DNA from: Paenibacillus sp. FSL H8-0048
GTDB lineage: Bacteria > Bacillota > Bacilli > Paenibacillales > Paenibacillaceae
Direction: 5' to 3'
DNA: 64,000 nt
Assembly (NCBI RefSeq): GCF_038002825.1
Contig: NZ_JBBODF010000001.1
Coordinates: 186,001 to 250,000, forward strand
Every line of letters begins with the position of its first letter. The first letter of the stretch is position 1. Shown here piece after piece: positions 36,406 through 45,465 of the stretch. A model generated the notes under the pieces. It was not told where the DNA came from, did no database searches, and saw only the letters and a list, made by a program, of their open reading frames with translations. A program made the translations under genes and the position numbers.

Positions 36406-37302
36406 ATGCTTACTGGCATCAGGATCGTGTTCCTGGGCGGGGACGCGAGACAAATTGAAGTGATTCGGAAATGTGTGGAATTGGATGCGGCCGTAAGCGT
36501 TGCCGGATTCGATACATGGGATGCCCCATGCCCGGGGGTAAGCCTGGAACTGCTGTCGACTGAGCTGCTGGGTCAAGCGGATGTGCTGGTGCTGCCGGCG
36601 GTCGGCTGCGATGATGAGGGTTTCATTAACGCATTATATTCTTCTGAACGTCTCCAGCTGCGGGAGGAGCATATCGCGGCACTGCCGTCCCGGGCAATCG
36701 TGTACACCGGCATGGCTAAAAGCTATTTGCGCAGCCTGTGTGCCGGACATTCGCTGAAGCTGGTGGAACTGCTGAACAGGGACGATGTGGCGATCTATAA
36801 CTCTATTCCGACAGCGGAGGGAGCTTTGGTGATGGCCGTACAGAACACGGACTTTACCATACACGGCTCCACATCGATGGTGCTGGGAATGGGCCGGACC
36901 GGGTTCACCATGGCCAGAACGCTCCAGGGAATGGGAGCAACGGTCAAAGTAGGCGTCAGGAAGCAGGAGCACTTTGCAAGAGCGGCGGAAATGGGCTGGA
37001 AGCCTTTTATGACAGAGGATTTGCTGCTGCATGCACCAGAGGCGGATCTGATCTTCAACACCATACCCGCTATGATTATCAACGCTCAGGTCCTGTCCCG
37101 GCTTCAGCCGCACTGCGTGATCATTGATTTGGCGTCCGCACCGGGCGGATGCGACTTCCGTTATGCCGAGAAGCGCGGGATCAAGGCGATGCTGGCACCG
37201 GGCCTGCCCGGGATTGTTGCCCCCAAGAGCGCCGGAATCATTATGGCAGGTGCACTGGTACAGTCGATATCGGACGAGACTTTAATCAGGGGGGATGAAT
37301 GA
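36406..37302 (+). CDS. dpaA: Dipicolinate synthase subunit A
   Basis: A 298-residue protein with a Rossmann domain in its second half (VLGMGRTGFTMARTLQGMGA) and a TIPAMIINAQVL segment typical of the family (SpoVFA). With DpaB it oxidises dihydrodipicolinate, the DapA-pathway product, to dipicolinic acid in the mother cell; the acid is then loaded into the spore core. The ATG at 36406 follows GAAAGGAG. The stop touches the dpaB start. Confidence 0.95.
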   Translation: MLTGIRIVFLGGDARQIEVIRKCVELDAAVSVAGFDTWDAPCPGVSLELLSTELLGQADVLVLPAVGCDDEGFINALYSSERLQLREEHIAALPSRAIVYTGMAKSYLRSLCAGHSLKLVELLNRDDVAIYNSIPTAEGALVMAVQNTDFTIHGSTSMVLGMGRTGFTMARTLQGMGATVKVGVRKQEHFARAAEMGWKPFMTEDLLLHAPEADLIFNTIPAMIINAQVLSRLQPHCVIIDLASAPGGCDFRYAEKRGIKAMLAPGLPGIVAPKSAGIIMAGALVQSISDETLIRGDE

Positions 37303-37899
37303 ATGGATTGGCACGGAAAAACAGTAGGTTATGCCATTACCGGCTCACACTGCACCTTCGCTGAGGTGATGCCGCAGATTCAGCGGTTCATGGATGGAGG
37401 GGCGAATGTGGTGCCGATTGTATCTGCTTCGGTACTGAATACCGATACCCGCTTTGGAACCTCGGAAAATTGGCTAAAACAGTTGAAAGATATAACAGGG
37501 AATGATATCATTTCTACAATTGTTGAAGCGGAGCCGCTGGGTCCTTCCAAGCTGCTGGATGTGCTGACGATTGCTCCCTGCACAGGGAACACAACAAGCA
37601 AGCTGGCGAACGCGATGACGGACAGTCCGGTGCTGATGGCAGCCAAATCACAGATGCGCAACGGGCGTCCGCTGGTGCTGGCGATCTCGACGAATGACGG
37701 ACTTGGGCTTAACGCCGCGAATATTGCGAAGCTCCTGGTAGCCAAACATATTTATTTCGTCCCGTTCGGACAGGATAATCCGGAGGGTAAGCCAAATTCG
37801 CTGGTGGCGCAGATGGATCTTATTCCTGAAGCCTGTTACGCCGCCCTGCAGGGTCACCAGTTACAGCCTATGTTAGTACAACGAATTCATTCTGCATAG
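37303..37899 (+). CDS. dpaB: Dipicolinate synthase subunit B
   Basis: A 198-residue flavoprotein-fold subunit (SpoVFB) with GYAITGSHCTFAEVMPQI at the start, IAPCTGNTTSKLANAMTD in the middle and PLVLAISTNDGLG later. The ATG follows the dpaA stop at once, so the two subunits are made together. In B. subtilis the next gene is asd; here a 218-base gap leads straight to dapG. Confidence 0.95.
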   Translation: MDWHGKTVGYAITGSHCTFAEVMPQIQRFMDGGANVVPIVSASVLNTDTRFGTSENWLKQLKDITGNDIISTIVEAEPLGPSKLLDVLTIAPCTGNTTSKLANAMTDSPVLMAAKSQMRNGRPLVLAISTNDGLGLNAANIAKLLVAKHIYFVPFGQDNPEGKPNSLVAQMDLIPEACYAALQGHQLQPMLVQRIHSA

Positions 37900-38008
37900 C
37901 TTATATAAACAGCACAGGATTGTCCCGGAAGAGCGAATTTTAGCTGACGGACCCATAAGCTTCATTTCTGCCGTCCTCATCCCGGGGGCGGCACAAACAA
38001 TTTTACGC

Positions 38009-38014
38009 TATAAT
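38009..38014 (+). promoter_or_regulatory. Possible -10 element for dapG
   Basis: TATAAT at 38009-38014, about 100 bases ahead of dapG in the 218-base gap. No convincing -35 lies 16-18 bases upstream, so this is tentative. It would let vegetative cells express dapG-dapA apart from the sporulation genes upstream. Confidence 0.35.
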
Positions 38015-38117
38015 AAGAGTCAGGTTATCGCGGCTACGGACACTTTTGCCTCGCGGGGTGATTTATTTCACGTAGGGTTCAGTAGTTCTGCTGAGAGAAG
38101 CAATGGAGGAATTATAC

Positions 38118-39338
38118 ATGGGTATTTTGGTGCAAAAATTCGGCGGAACCTCACTCTCCACACCAGTGGCCAGAGAACACGTAATCCGTCATGTCAAACG
38201 GGAGCTCGCCAGCGGGTTCAGCCTGGTGGTTGTAGTCTCGGCTATGGGCCGCAAGGGGGAACCCTATGCTACCGATACACTGCTTGATCTGGCGGTTCAG
38301 AGCGGGAATTCATTGCCGGACCGGGAACGGGATCTGCTGATGTGCTGCGGGGAGATTATCTCGGCGGCCAATCTGTGCGGTCTGCTGGAGCAGGAGGGCA
38401 TTCGTTCGACGGTGCTGACAGGGGCGCAAGCCGGATTCCTGACCGACAACAGCTATGGTAATGCCAGAATCCTGGATGTGCGGACAGAACGCATTCTACG
38501 GGAACTGCGTGAGCATAAAGTAGTAATAGTAACCGGTTTCCAGGGCCAGACTGAAGCGGGTGATTTCACCACACTTGGGCGGGGTGGAAGCGACACCTCA
38601 GCTACAGCCCTTGGGGCGGCGCTCCGTGCGGACATGGTAGACATCTACACGGATGTGGACGGAATTCTCACCGCTGATCCGCGAATTGTTGAAGATGCAA
38701 GACAGCTTACTTATGTCAGCTACACCGAGATTTGCAACATGGCGTATCAGGGAGCCAAGGTCATTCATCCGCGGGCTGTAGAGATTGCCATGCAGGCCCA
38801 GATTCCGGTGCGTGTACGCTCGACCTTCTCCGAAGCGGAAGGGACGCTTGTGACCCATCCTGAGGGCTTCAGCGATGTATCCCATGGAGTCGTAGACCGG
38901 TTTGTCACAGGGGTTGCCTATGTCAGCAATATTACACAGATCTCGGTAGAATGTCCGGAGGGCAACGGAACGGGCGTGCAGCTGCAGATTTTCAAGAGTA
39001 TGGCCGATAACGGAATCAGCGTGGACTTCATCAATGTGACACCGACCGAGGCTGTATATACCGTGTTCGATGACAAATCAGAGCAGGCGATTGCTGCGCT
39101 GCAAGAACTGGGTCTGCGTCCCAAGAGCTTGTCCGGCTGTGCCAAGGTCTCCGTCATCGGCGGAGGCATCAACGGCGTTCCGGGAATCATGGCGCATATC
39201 GTCGAGGCGCTCAGCTCGCAGAACATCCAGATTCTGCAGTCTGCCGATTCCAACACAACCATCTGGGTTCTCGTGAAAAAAGAAGATATGGTGCAGTCGG
39301 TTCGCGCCCTGCATGCCAAGTTTGAATTGCACCGCTGA
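38118..39338 (+). CDS. dapG: Aspartokinase I (DAP-regulated type)
   Basis: A 406-residue aspartate kinase starting the lysine/DAP/threonine branch. Visible are KFGGTSLS at the N-terminus, the TLGRGGSDTSATALGAALR nucleotide loop, and two C-terminal ACT domains (FVTGVAYVSNITQI and AKVSVIGGGINGVPGIM). The ATG at 38118 follows TGGAGGAA. The order dpaA-dpaB-dapG-dapA follows B. subtilis apart from the missing asd, and the best match by position is the diaminopimelate-inhibited isozyme. Confidence 0.93.
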   Translation: MGILVQKFGGTSLSTPVAREHVIRHVKRELASGFSLVVVVSAMGRKGEPYATDTLLDLAVQSGNSLPDRERDLLMCCGEIISAANLCGLLEQEGIRSTVLTGAQAGFLTDNSYGNARILDVRTERILRELREHKVVIVTGFQGQTEAGDFTTLGRGGSDTSATALGAALRADMVDIYTDVDGILTADPRIVEDARQLTYVSYTEICNMAYQGAKVIHPRAVEIAMQAQIPVRVRSTFSEAEGTLVTHPEGFSDVSHGVVDRFVTGVAYVSNITQISVECPEGNGTGVQLQIFKSMADNGISVDFINVTPTEAVYTVFDDKSEQAIAALQELGLRPKSLSGCAKVSVIGGGINGVPGIMAHIVEALSSQNIQILQSADSNTTIWVLVKKEDMVQSVRALHAKFELHR

Positions 39339-39354
39339 CAAGGAGGAATTCAAA

Positions 39355-40230
39355 GTGGATTTCGGAAGACTGATCACCGCAATGGTAACCCCGTTTGACG
39401 GGGAAGGAGAAATCAACTGGGGAGCAACTTCAAGGCTGGTCGATTATCTGATCGAGGAACAAAAGTCCGCTGCGCTAGTCGTATGCGGAACCACCGGCGA
39501 ATCGCCGACCTTAACCGATAAGGAGAAGCTGAAGCTGTTCTCCTTCGTGAAGCAGCAGGCAGGCGGACGGTGTAAAATTATTGCGGGTACCGGCAGCAAC
39601 AGCACCAGACATTCCATCGAGCTCACTAAGGAAGCCGAACAAATCGGCGTGGACGGTGTGCTTCTGGTCGTCCCTTATTACAATAAACCGAATCAGGAAG
39701 GGCTCTATCAGCATTTCTCTGCCATTGCTGCCGCGACTTCGCTGCCCTGCATCCTGTACAATGTGCCTGGACGTACGTCAGTAAGCATGAGTGTAGCTAC
39801 CACCCTGCGTCTGGCGGAGATTCCTAATATTGTGGCCACCAAGGAATGTGCTTCGGTAGACCAGATTACTTGGATTGCCGCAACTTGTCCTGAAGACTTT
39901 CATGTCTACACCGGAGATGATTCCGCCGGCCTCGCGACGCTTGCTGTGGGGGGCCACGGTATCATCAGTGTGGCCAGCCATGTTGTGGGAGCGCAGATGT
40001 CGGAGATGATCGAGGCCTTCAACTCCGGCGATGTCCGCCGTGCAGGCGAGCTTCACCGGGAGCTGTTTCCAGTATTCAAGGGGCTGTTTGAGTGTCCGCA
40101 GCCGCTGCCCAATCCCTCAGCTGTGAAGTACGCGCTGGGGCTGCGCGGGATGGATGTCGGATCGGTCCGTCTGCCGCTGGTTTCACCGACAGAGGAAGAG
40201 GCGGCCTTCATTGCTGCCTTGCTAAGATAA
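39355..40230 (+). CDS. dapA: 4-hydroxy-tetrahydrodipicolinate synthase
   Basis: A 291-residue Schiff-base aldolase that condenses pyruvate with aspartate semialdehyde. The motifs GTTGESPTL and YNVPGRTSV, with the catalytic lysine in VATKECAS, are intact. The GTG at 39355 follows AAGGAGGAA. Its product feeds both peptidoglycan DAP/lysine and, through DpaAB, spore dipicolinate, which explains the clustering. A terminator follows. Confidence 0.96.
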   Translation: MDFGRLITAMVTPFDGEGEINWGATSRLVDYLIEEQKSAALVVCGTTGESPTLTDKEKLKLFSFVKQQAGGRCKIIAGTGSNSTRHSIELTKEAEQIGVDGVLLVVPYYNKPNQEGLYQHFSAIAAATSLPCILYNVPGRTSVSMSVATTLRLAEIPNIVATKECASVDQITWIAATCPEDFHVYTGDDSAGLATLAVGGHGIISVASHVVGAQMSEMIEAFNSGDVRRAGELHRELFPVFKGLFECPQPLPNPSAVKYALGLRGMDVGSVRLPLVSPTEEEAAFIAALLR

Positions 40231-40266
40231 GCTAGACTAGTATCATCTTCAAAACTTAACATGTGT

Positions 40267-40302
40267 AAAGAGCGATTCTCCGTTATTGGAGGACCGCTCT
40301 TT
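40267..40302 (+). terminator. Intrinsic terminator behind dapA
   Basis: AAAGAGCG (40267-40274) pairs perfectly with CGCTCTTT (40295-40302), with an inner TCC/GGA stem. The T run is short (four T). Confidence 0.75.
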
Positions 40303-40463
40303 TGCATGTCTGGCCGTTTAATCAGCCACATCATATTTGGTATTTATTTCTCCTGCATTAACTCTATGTTAAAAAAGTCAGGCGTTGCAGCGTTTTTTTG
40401 CTTGTCTTTTCCTCAAATATTGGCTGTTTGTTAAGGAAAGAATAGGACCAGGTCCAGGGTGAC

Positions 40464-40493
40464 TTGTCTTTTGCCAAAAAAATCATGTATAAT
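40464..40493 (+). promoter_or_regulatory. Sigma-A promoter of the RNase J gene
   Basis: TTGTCT (40464-40469), an 18-base spacer and a consensus TATAAT (40488-40493). It implies an untranslated leader of roughly 350 bases. Confidence 0.7.
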
Positions 40494-40499
40494 GAACTT

Positions 40500-40847
40500 A
40501 AGTGACTTGGTGCGGTTAATTGAATATGCGGTAATCTTCCGGCAATGCGGATTTGTTGCATTGTAAGACAGGATAGGTCCTTGAATAAGTCTGTGCTAAA
40601 TATGCCGGATTTACGCGCGAGGGGCGCGGTGGTGGAATTTTGAGGGCATTTGCCCGCTTCAAGAGGATATTACTGCCCGGATTCGGGAGTTTAGATCTGC
40701 GCAAGTATACAGACTTACCGGGAATTCCTTGTCGAAATAAGGAGTTAACAGCAATTTGATGTATATTACAGCGCCGCTGAAATATTGAAGCTCATTGTTA
40801 ACAAATAAAAAGTATGACGTCCAACATCATAGGAGGGTTAGATTCAT
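40500..40847 (+). other. Long untranslated leader of the RNase J gene
   Basis: The dapA-rnj gap is 617 bases. Its first part holds the dapA terminator, a T-rich stretch around 40391-40415 and the promoter. The rest, about 350 bases, contains no gene I can support. One small open frame at 40640-40759 (TTG start behind GGTGG, 39 codons, basic N-terminus) could be a leader peptide but is weak. The leader ends in AGGAGGG in front of the TTG start. Confidence 0.5.
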
Positions 40848-42533
40848 TTGTCCAAAAAAAACAATAACAACAACGACAAACTGACGATATTCGCACTTGG
40901 CGGAGTCGGTGAAATTGGTAAGAACATGTACGTAGTTCAGTACGGCAACGACATTGTAGTCGTAGACGCCGGTCTGAAGTTCCCTGAAGAGGATATGCTG
41001 GGTATTGATATTGTAATACCGGATATCTCCTACCTCACTGAGAACCGTGACAAGGTAAGAGGGATTGTACTTACCCACGGCCATGAGGATCACATTGGCG
41101 GATTGTCTTATGTGCTGAAGAACCTGAATGTTCCGGTATACGGAACAAGACTGACCCTGGGCCTTGTGGAGAACAAGCTCAAGGAAGCGAACCTGCTGGG
41201 TGAAACGAAGCGGATTCTGATTAACGAGGATTCCGAGGTTGAGCTGGGCACATCGCTTAAGGTGACCTTCTTCAGAACGAATCACAGTATTCCGGATTCT
41301 GTCGGGGTATGCATTGAGACACCAGAGGGCAACGTTGTCCACACCGGTGACTTCAAATTCGACCACACGCCGGTCAACGGTCAATTTGCCAATCTGCACC
41401 GCATGGCTGAGATCGGATCGAAGGGCGTTCTGGCCCTGCTGTCAGACAGCACCAATGCCGAGAAGCCGGGCTTCACGCCTTCGGAGAAGAATGTCGGCAT
41501 CGTGCTGGAGGATATTTTCCGCAAAGCTGAACAGCGTGTGGTAGTGGCGACCTTTGCTTCCAACGTGCATCGTATCCAGCAGGTAGTGAACGCTTCTGAA
41601 GCAACGGGACGCAAAATCACTGTTATTGGACGAAGCATGGTTAACGTAGTATCCATTGCTTCCGAGCTTGGTTATCTGCATATCCCGGACGGCATGCTCA
41701 TTGAGCCTGAAGAGATGAACAGAATGGCAGGCAACCGTGTGGTAGTTCTATGCACAGGCAGCCAAGGCGAGCCGATGTCGGCGCTAACGCGCATGGCGCG
41801 TTCCAGCCACCGCAAGGTAGATATTATGCCGGGCGACACTGTTATTATTGCAGCTACACCGGTACCGGGGAATGAGAAATATGTAGGCCGTACCATTGAT
41901 GAATTGTTCCGTCTGGGTGCCAATGTTATTTACAGCGGCTCCAACTCCGGCGTTCACGTATCCGGTCACGGCAGCCAGGAAGAGCTGAAGCTGATGCTCA
42001 ACCTGATGAAGCCGAAATACTTCATGCCTATCCACGGTGAATACCGGATGCAGCGCAAGCATGCACTTCTGGCAGAGTCAGTTGGCGTAGAGCCAAGCAA
42101 TATCTTCATCACCGAGCTGGGTGAAGTGATTGAGATCTCCGGAGGAGCTGCACGCAGAGCGGGTAAGGTAACTGCCGGTAACGTACTGATCGACGGGCTG
42201 GGTGTCGGCGATGTAGGTAACATTGTACTGCGTGACCGTAAGCTGCTGTCGCAGGATGGTATTCTGGTGGTTGTGGTTACCCTTAGCAAGCAGAACGGAG
42301 CGATTGTCTCCGGTCCTGACATCATCTCACGCGGATTCGTCTATGTACGGGAATCGGAAGGTCTCTTGGATGAAGCGAACCGCATTGTCTCAGGAACGCT
42401 GCAGCGTCTGATGAGTGAGAAGGTCAATGAATGGGCTTCCCTGAAGACCAGTGTCAAAGACTCGCTCGGCCGTTTCCTCTATGAGCAGACCCGCCGCAGA
42501 CCGATGATCCTGCCGATTATTATGGAAGTCTAA
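40848..42533 (+). CDS. rnj: Ribonuclease J
   Basis: A 561-residue metallo-beta-lactamase/beta-CASP ribonuclease. The catalytic HGHEDHIGG is complete, and HTGDFKFDHTP, FASNVHRIQQ, LCTGSQGEPMSAL and the PIHGEYRMQ motif are present; the protein ends in RRPMILPIIMEV, as in RNase J1. It acts as 5'-3' exo- and endonuclease in mRNA decay. It starts at TTG 40848 behind AGGAGGG. B. subtilis has the weakly active RNase J2 behind dapA; here the enzyme in that place has J1-type active-site residues. Confidence 0.95.
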   Translation: MSKKNNNNNDKLTIFALGGVGEIGKNMYVVQYGNDIVVVDAGLKFPEEDMLGIDIVIPDISYLTENRDKVRGIVLTHGHEDHIGGLSYVLKNLNVPVYGTRLTLGLVENKLKEANLLGETKRILINEDSEVELGTSLKVTFFRTNHSIPDSVGVCIETPEGNVVHTGDFKFDHTPVNGQFANLHRMAEIGSKGVLALLSDSTNAEKPGFTPSEKNVGIVLEDIFRKAEQRVVVATFASNVHRIQQVVNASEATGRKITVIGRSMVNVVSIASELGYLHIPDGMLIEPEEMNRMAGNRVVVLCTGSQGEPMSALTRMARSSHRKVDIMPGDTVIIAATPVPGNEKYVGRTIDELFRLGANVIYSGSNSGVHVSGHGSQEELKLMLNLMKPKYFMPIHGEYRMQRKHALLAESVGVEPSNIFITELGEVIEISGGAARRAGKVTAGNVLIDGLGVGDVGNIVLRDRKLLSQDGILVVVVTLSKQNGAIVSGPDIISRGFVYVRESEGLLDEANRIVSGTLQRLMSEKVNEWASLKTSVKDSLGRFLYEQTRRRPMILPIIMEV

Positions 42534-42567
42534 GAGAAGCATTTCTTAACAATATAGCTTTGGCAAT

Positions 42568-42618
42568 AGCCTCTTTTCCCGGAAATATTGGACGGTTTCC
42601 TGGGGAAAGGGGCTTTTT
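42568..42618 (+). terminator. Strong terminator behind the RNase J gene
   Basis: AGCCTCTTTTCCC (42568-42580) pairs over 13 bp with GGGGAAAGGGGCT (42602-42614), and the inner GGAAA/TTTCC extends the stem to about 18 bp. Five T follow. Confidence 0.85.
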
Positions 42619-42686
42619 CATGTTTTTTTCGCTGCTCAAAACAACATTTGGGCAACCTGACCGTTATACAGGCAAGGAGGTGCAGC

Positions 42687-43187
42687 ATGGAGCCAAGAGA
42701 CATGGAGAAGGTGCTCCAACCCAAACTGGCGGAGATCCGCCGCTACTTAATCCGCCTCGGCGCCGGGGCCTCAGATGCAGAGGATATTGTGCAGGACACG
42801 GTGTACAAGGCGCTGCTGTATCTGGATGCGATCGATCAGCGCAAATTCAGCGCCTGGTTGTACAAGGTCGCAATTAACCGGTATTTTGACCATTGCCGCA
42901 GTCAGAAGAGATATCAGTATAGCGGTGAAGAAGTGGAGGAACATCCGGCACGCGAACAGGAGTTACCGGAGGCGGTACTGCTGCGCAGGGAACGGAAGGA
43001 AGAGATTGAGGGAGTATTAGCACGGCTTAATCCGGTGAATAAGCAGCTGATTCTGCTGAAATATGAAATGGAGCTATCCTACAAGGAGATCTCCGCCATG
43101 CTCGGCATTTCTGAAGCAAGAGTGAAGGCTTCGCTCTACCGGGCCAGACAGCAATTTCAACAATTATACGGAGGTGAGGGCGAATGA
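42687..43187 (+). CDS. ECF-type RNA polymerase sigma factor
   Basis: A 166-residue sigma-70 family protein of the extracytoplasmic-function group. Region 2 shows GASDAEDIVQDTVYKALLYL and SAWLYKVAINRYFDHCR. Region 4 shows NKQLILLKYEMELSYKEISA with MLGISEARVKASLYRAR. The ATG at 42687 follows AAGGAGGTG. The next gene starts in its stop codon and encodes a membrane protein of the matching anti-sigma type. The pair is an insertion relative to B. subtilis, where tepA follows the RNase J gene directly. The signal is unknown. Confidence 0.92.
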   Translation: MEPRDMEKVLQPKLAEIRRYLIRLGAGASDAEDIVQDTVYKALLYLDAIDQRKFSAWLYKVAINRYFDHCRSQKRYQYSGEEVEEHPAREQELPEAVLLRRERKEEIEGVLARLNPVNKQLILLKYEMELSYKEISAMLGISEARVKASLYRARQQFQQLYGGEGE

Positions 43188-44203
43188 CAGCCCCATGGGA
43201 AGAAGCAGAGGATCAGAGTATTATCCAGACCCTGAAGAAAACCAAACGGAAGAGCCTGATTCGCAGTATTCTGATTTCAGTTACTGTAAGTGTGTTAATA
43301 CTGACCGCTGTATTCATTGGCGCGGCACAACTGGTCAATCGGATGTCCTCCAATGCGTTATTTAGTGAGGAACAGTATATGAGGATCAGCAGCCCTAATG
43401 AATACGGAGCAGGCTATAAGGATAGCAGAGGTTTTTTGTCGGGAGTTCTGGAAATGCAAACCTACAAAATTATCGGCGATGTGCCTATCCCCTGGAAGAA
43501 CAGATGGCTGAACTACAACGCTCGGTGGTTCCCTTTCACAACCGGTGCCTATGGAGGCTCTAATAATCTAACTGTAGAGGATGCCAAGATGAAGCAGGAA
43601 GGCTATGAGTATTACCGGGGATATAATTCCTATAATGGACAGAGAGAGATGGCCTTCTATGTACCCGGGGTTGATTATAACGGAAAGATCCTGAATGATC
43701 TTTCCGAGCTGAATCAGATGAACGGGGATAAACGGGTGGAGCTGGCCATATCTTTTGACAAGGATTATTCGTTCGAAGAGGTGAAAGGCCTGCTGCCCGC
43801 AGGCGCAAAGCCAGTCTGGTACTGGGTCGATACGTATGATGACCGCGGGGGGTTCAGCTTCAAGCCGTTTCCTAGTGGGAATGATCCCGCTAAAATGAAC
43901 TATCCGAACCCGATGAGTGCGAATTACGGAGTCTACGGTTTCGGCGTCCAGCCGGACTGGGATCAGGCAGACCCTGAGGATTTCATCGGAGCCGTGACCA
44001 TTGGTAAGGACAAAAAGGACAAATACCACAGCGAGTACGAACGGATATACAACTATTTGAAAAAGGACAAAGCGGCGCCGGAGGCCAGCGATGTCCGGAT
44101 ATTGGGCGTAGTTGTGACCGGCACGGCTGACAGCTTGAAAAGTCTGAAGGGCCAGACTTATGTGCGCGGAGCTGTACTAGGAGCCGTGGCGGATAAATAT
44201 TAA
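43184..44203 (+). CDS. Membrane anti-sigma factor with Sigma_reg N and C domains
   Basis: A 339-residue protein. About 30 N-terminal charged residues probably bind the sigma factor. One membrane helix spans roughly residues 29-50, and a large extracytoplasmic part contains KRVELAISFDKDYSFEEVKG, matching the sigma-factor-regulator C-terminal domain. The ATG overlaps the sigma gene stop (ATGA). Tyr, Gly and Asn are frequent outside the membrane. Release of the sigma factor, possibly by proteolysis, is inferred from the family. Confidence 0.82.
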   Translation: MTAPWEEAEDQSIIQTLKKTKRKSLIRSILISVTVSVLILTAVFIGAAQLVNRMSSNALFSEEQYMRISSPNEYGAGYKDSRGFLSGVLEMQTYKIIGDVPIPWKNRWLNYNARWFPFTTGAYGGSNNLTVEDAKMKQEGYEYYRGYNSYNGQREMAFYVPGVDYNGKILNDLSELNQMNGDKRVELAISFDKDYSFEEVKGLLPAGAKPVWYWVDTYDDRGGFSFKPFPSGNDPAKMNYPNPMSANYGVYGFGVQPDWDQADPEDFIGAVTIGKDKKDKYHSEYERIYNYLKKDKAAPEASDVRILGVVVTGTADSLKSLKGQTYVRGAVLGAVADKY

Positions 44204-44212
44204 CCGGTCAAT

Positions 44213-44244
44213 GACGGCGGACGTTCTGAGGAGCGGCCGCCGTC
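44213..44244 (+). terminator. GC-rich hairpin behind the anti-sigma gene
   Basis: GACGGCGG (44213-44220) pairs perfectly with CCGCCGTC (44237-44244), with an inner CG/CG. The following TCTATGTG is poor in T, so termination may be incomplete. Confidence 0.5.
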
Positions 44245-44361
44245 TCTATGTGATAGTTCAAGTTAATGGTGTATAAGAGAGTCCCCCGGAATGTCATACT
44301 AACAGAAATCAGAATCCTGAAGCACACGGGTGTTACAGGCAGAAGGGGAGCGCTGTGTACG

Positions 44362-45156
44362 ATGGAAATTACAGAAGCAAGCAAGGCGGACGGAGAGCGT
44401 AACGAAGAAATCCTGCCAGGGGAGATAAAGCCGGTAGTGAATGAGCCGGTTCCACCAGCAATGCCGGGACCTGTGGGCGTGCTTAAGGAATTGGGCCAGA
44501 CAGCGGTTCCGACAGGGGAGCCGGATATTTTTTGTATGACGATTATTGGACAGATTGAAGGGCACTTCGTCTTGCCGCCGCATAACAAGACCACGAAATA
44601 CGAGCATATTATTCCTCAGCTTGTTGCCGCCGAACAGAATAAGACCATCAAGGGGCTGCTGATTATTCTCAATACGGTTGGCGGGGATGTAGAGGCCGGA
44701 CTGGCCATTGCGGAGATGATCGCTTCCTTGTCGAAGCCTACGGTCACAGTTGTCATCGGCGGCGGTCATAGCATCGGCGTACCCATAGCAGTATCCTCCA
44801 CATATTCTATTATTGCTGAAAGTGCAACCATGACGATCCATCCGATCCGGATGAACGGCCTGGTGATCGGCGTCCCGCAGACCTTCGAGTATATGGAACG
44901 GATGCAGGAGAGGATGGTGAAATTCGTGACCTCTCATTCCCGGATCACGGAATCACAGTTCAAGGATCTGATGTTCAAGACCGGAGAGCTGAACCGGGAC
45001 ATCGGTACCGCAGTGGGCGGTCAGGATGCCGTCAAATTCGGCCTGATGGATGAAGTGGGCGGGATCGGTGCCGCGTTGGCCCACCTGAACCGGATGATTG
45101 CCGCTGCTCCTTCTCAGACGAACGATACGCTTCCGCAAGGAGGGCTGACCCAATGA
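44362..45156 (+). CDS. tepA: TepA-like ClpP-fold serine protease
   Basis: A 264-residue protein of the ClpP/SppA superfamily. The core [20 protein letters not shown] gives the oxyanion loop, and [11 protein letters not shown] carries the likely nucleophile serine; HPIRMNG and the [20 protein letters not shown] segment follow. TepA was described as translocation-enhancing in B. subtilis and sits at the same position before ylzJ-spoIIIE. The ATG at 44362 follows GGGGAG at somewhat long spacing. The N-terminal 60 residues are low-complexity. Confidence 0.9.
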   Translation: MEITEASKADGERNEEILPGEIKPVVNEPVPPAMPGPVGVLKELGQTAVPTGEPDIFCMTIIGQIEGHFVLPPHNKTTKYEHIIPQLVAAEQNKTIKGLLIILNTVGGDVEAGLAIAEMIASLSKPTVTVVIGGGHSIGVPIAVSSTYSIIAESATMTIHPIRMNGLVIGVPQTFEYMERMQERMVKFVTSHSRITESQFKDLMFKTGELNRDIGTAVGGQDAVKFGLMDEVGGIGAALAHLNRMIAAAPSQTNDTLPQGGLTQ

Positions 45157-45368
45157 CCTTTTATACCGTTCTGCCGATGGAGCAGGTGTTCGAGGGGGCA
45201 CTGAGTTATGCTTCTCCCGTGCAGGAGATAACAATTCAGGGCATGCTAATGCAGGTTGAACTGCTGGATGGAGGCCAGGCGAAGGTGGTCCGGCTGCTGC
45301 AGTGTCCACTGGATAAATATCTGGATGCGGCCTTCTCCCCGGGTGCAATCATTCAGTTGGACCGCTAA
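45153..45368 (+). CDS. ylzJ: YlzJ-like protein
   Basis: A 71-residue conserved small protein ([13 protein letters not shown] at the N-terminus, a central strand pattern, [12 protein letters not shown] at the end). It overlaps the tepA stop by four bases, so it is translationally coupled. Found in Bacillota between tepA and spoIIIE; function unknown. Confidence 0.85.
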   Translation: MTFYTVLPMEQVFEGALSYASPVQEITIQGMLMQVELLDGGQAKVVRLLQCPLDKYLDAAFSPGAIIQLDR

Positions 45369-45435
45369 GTGCGAACAAACCGCCTAAAGATGCATATTCT
45401 GACAAAAGAGAACATAGGTACGCCACGCCATTATA

Positions 45436-45444
45436 TGGTATAAT
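45436..45444 (+). promoter_or_regulatory. Extended -10 promoter of spoIIIE
   Basis: TGGTATAAT (45436-45444) is an extended -10 with no clear -35. A start near 45451 would leave an untranslated leader of only about 15 bases, just containing the GGGGGTGG ribosome binding site. Confidence 0.55.
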
Positions 45445-45465
45445 GTTGACTCGGGGGTGGCTGGC

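Noticed and set aside
40374..40415. T-rich run and AAAAAAGTC stretch resembling a second terminator behind dapA
   Set aside because: The pairing is short and ambiguous; the clear terminator is at 40267-40302.
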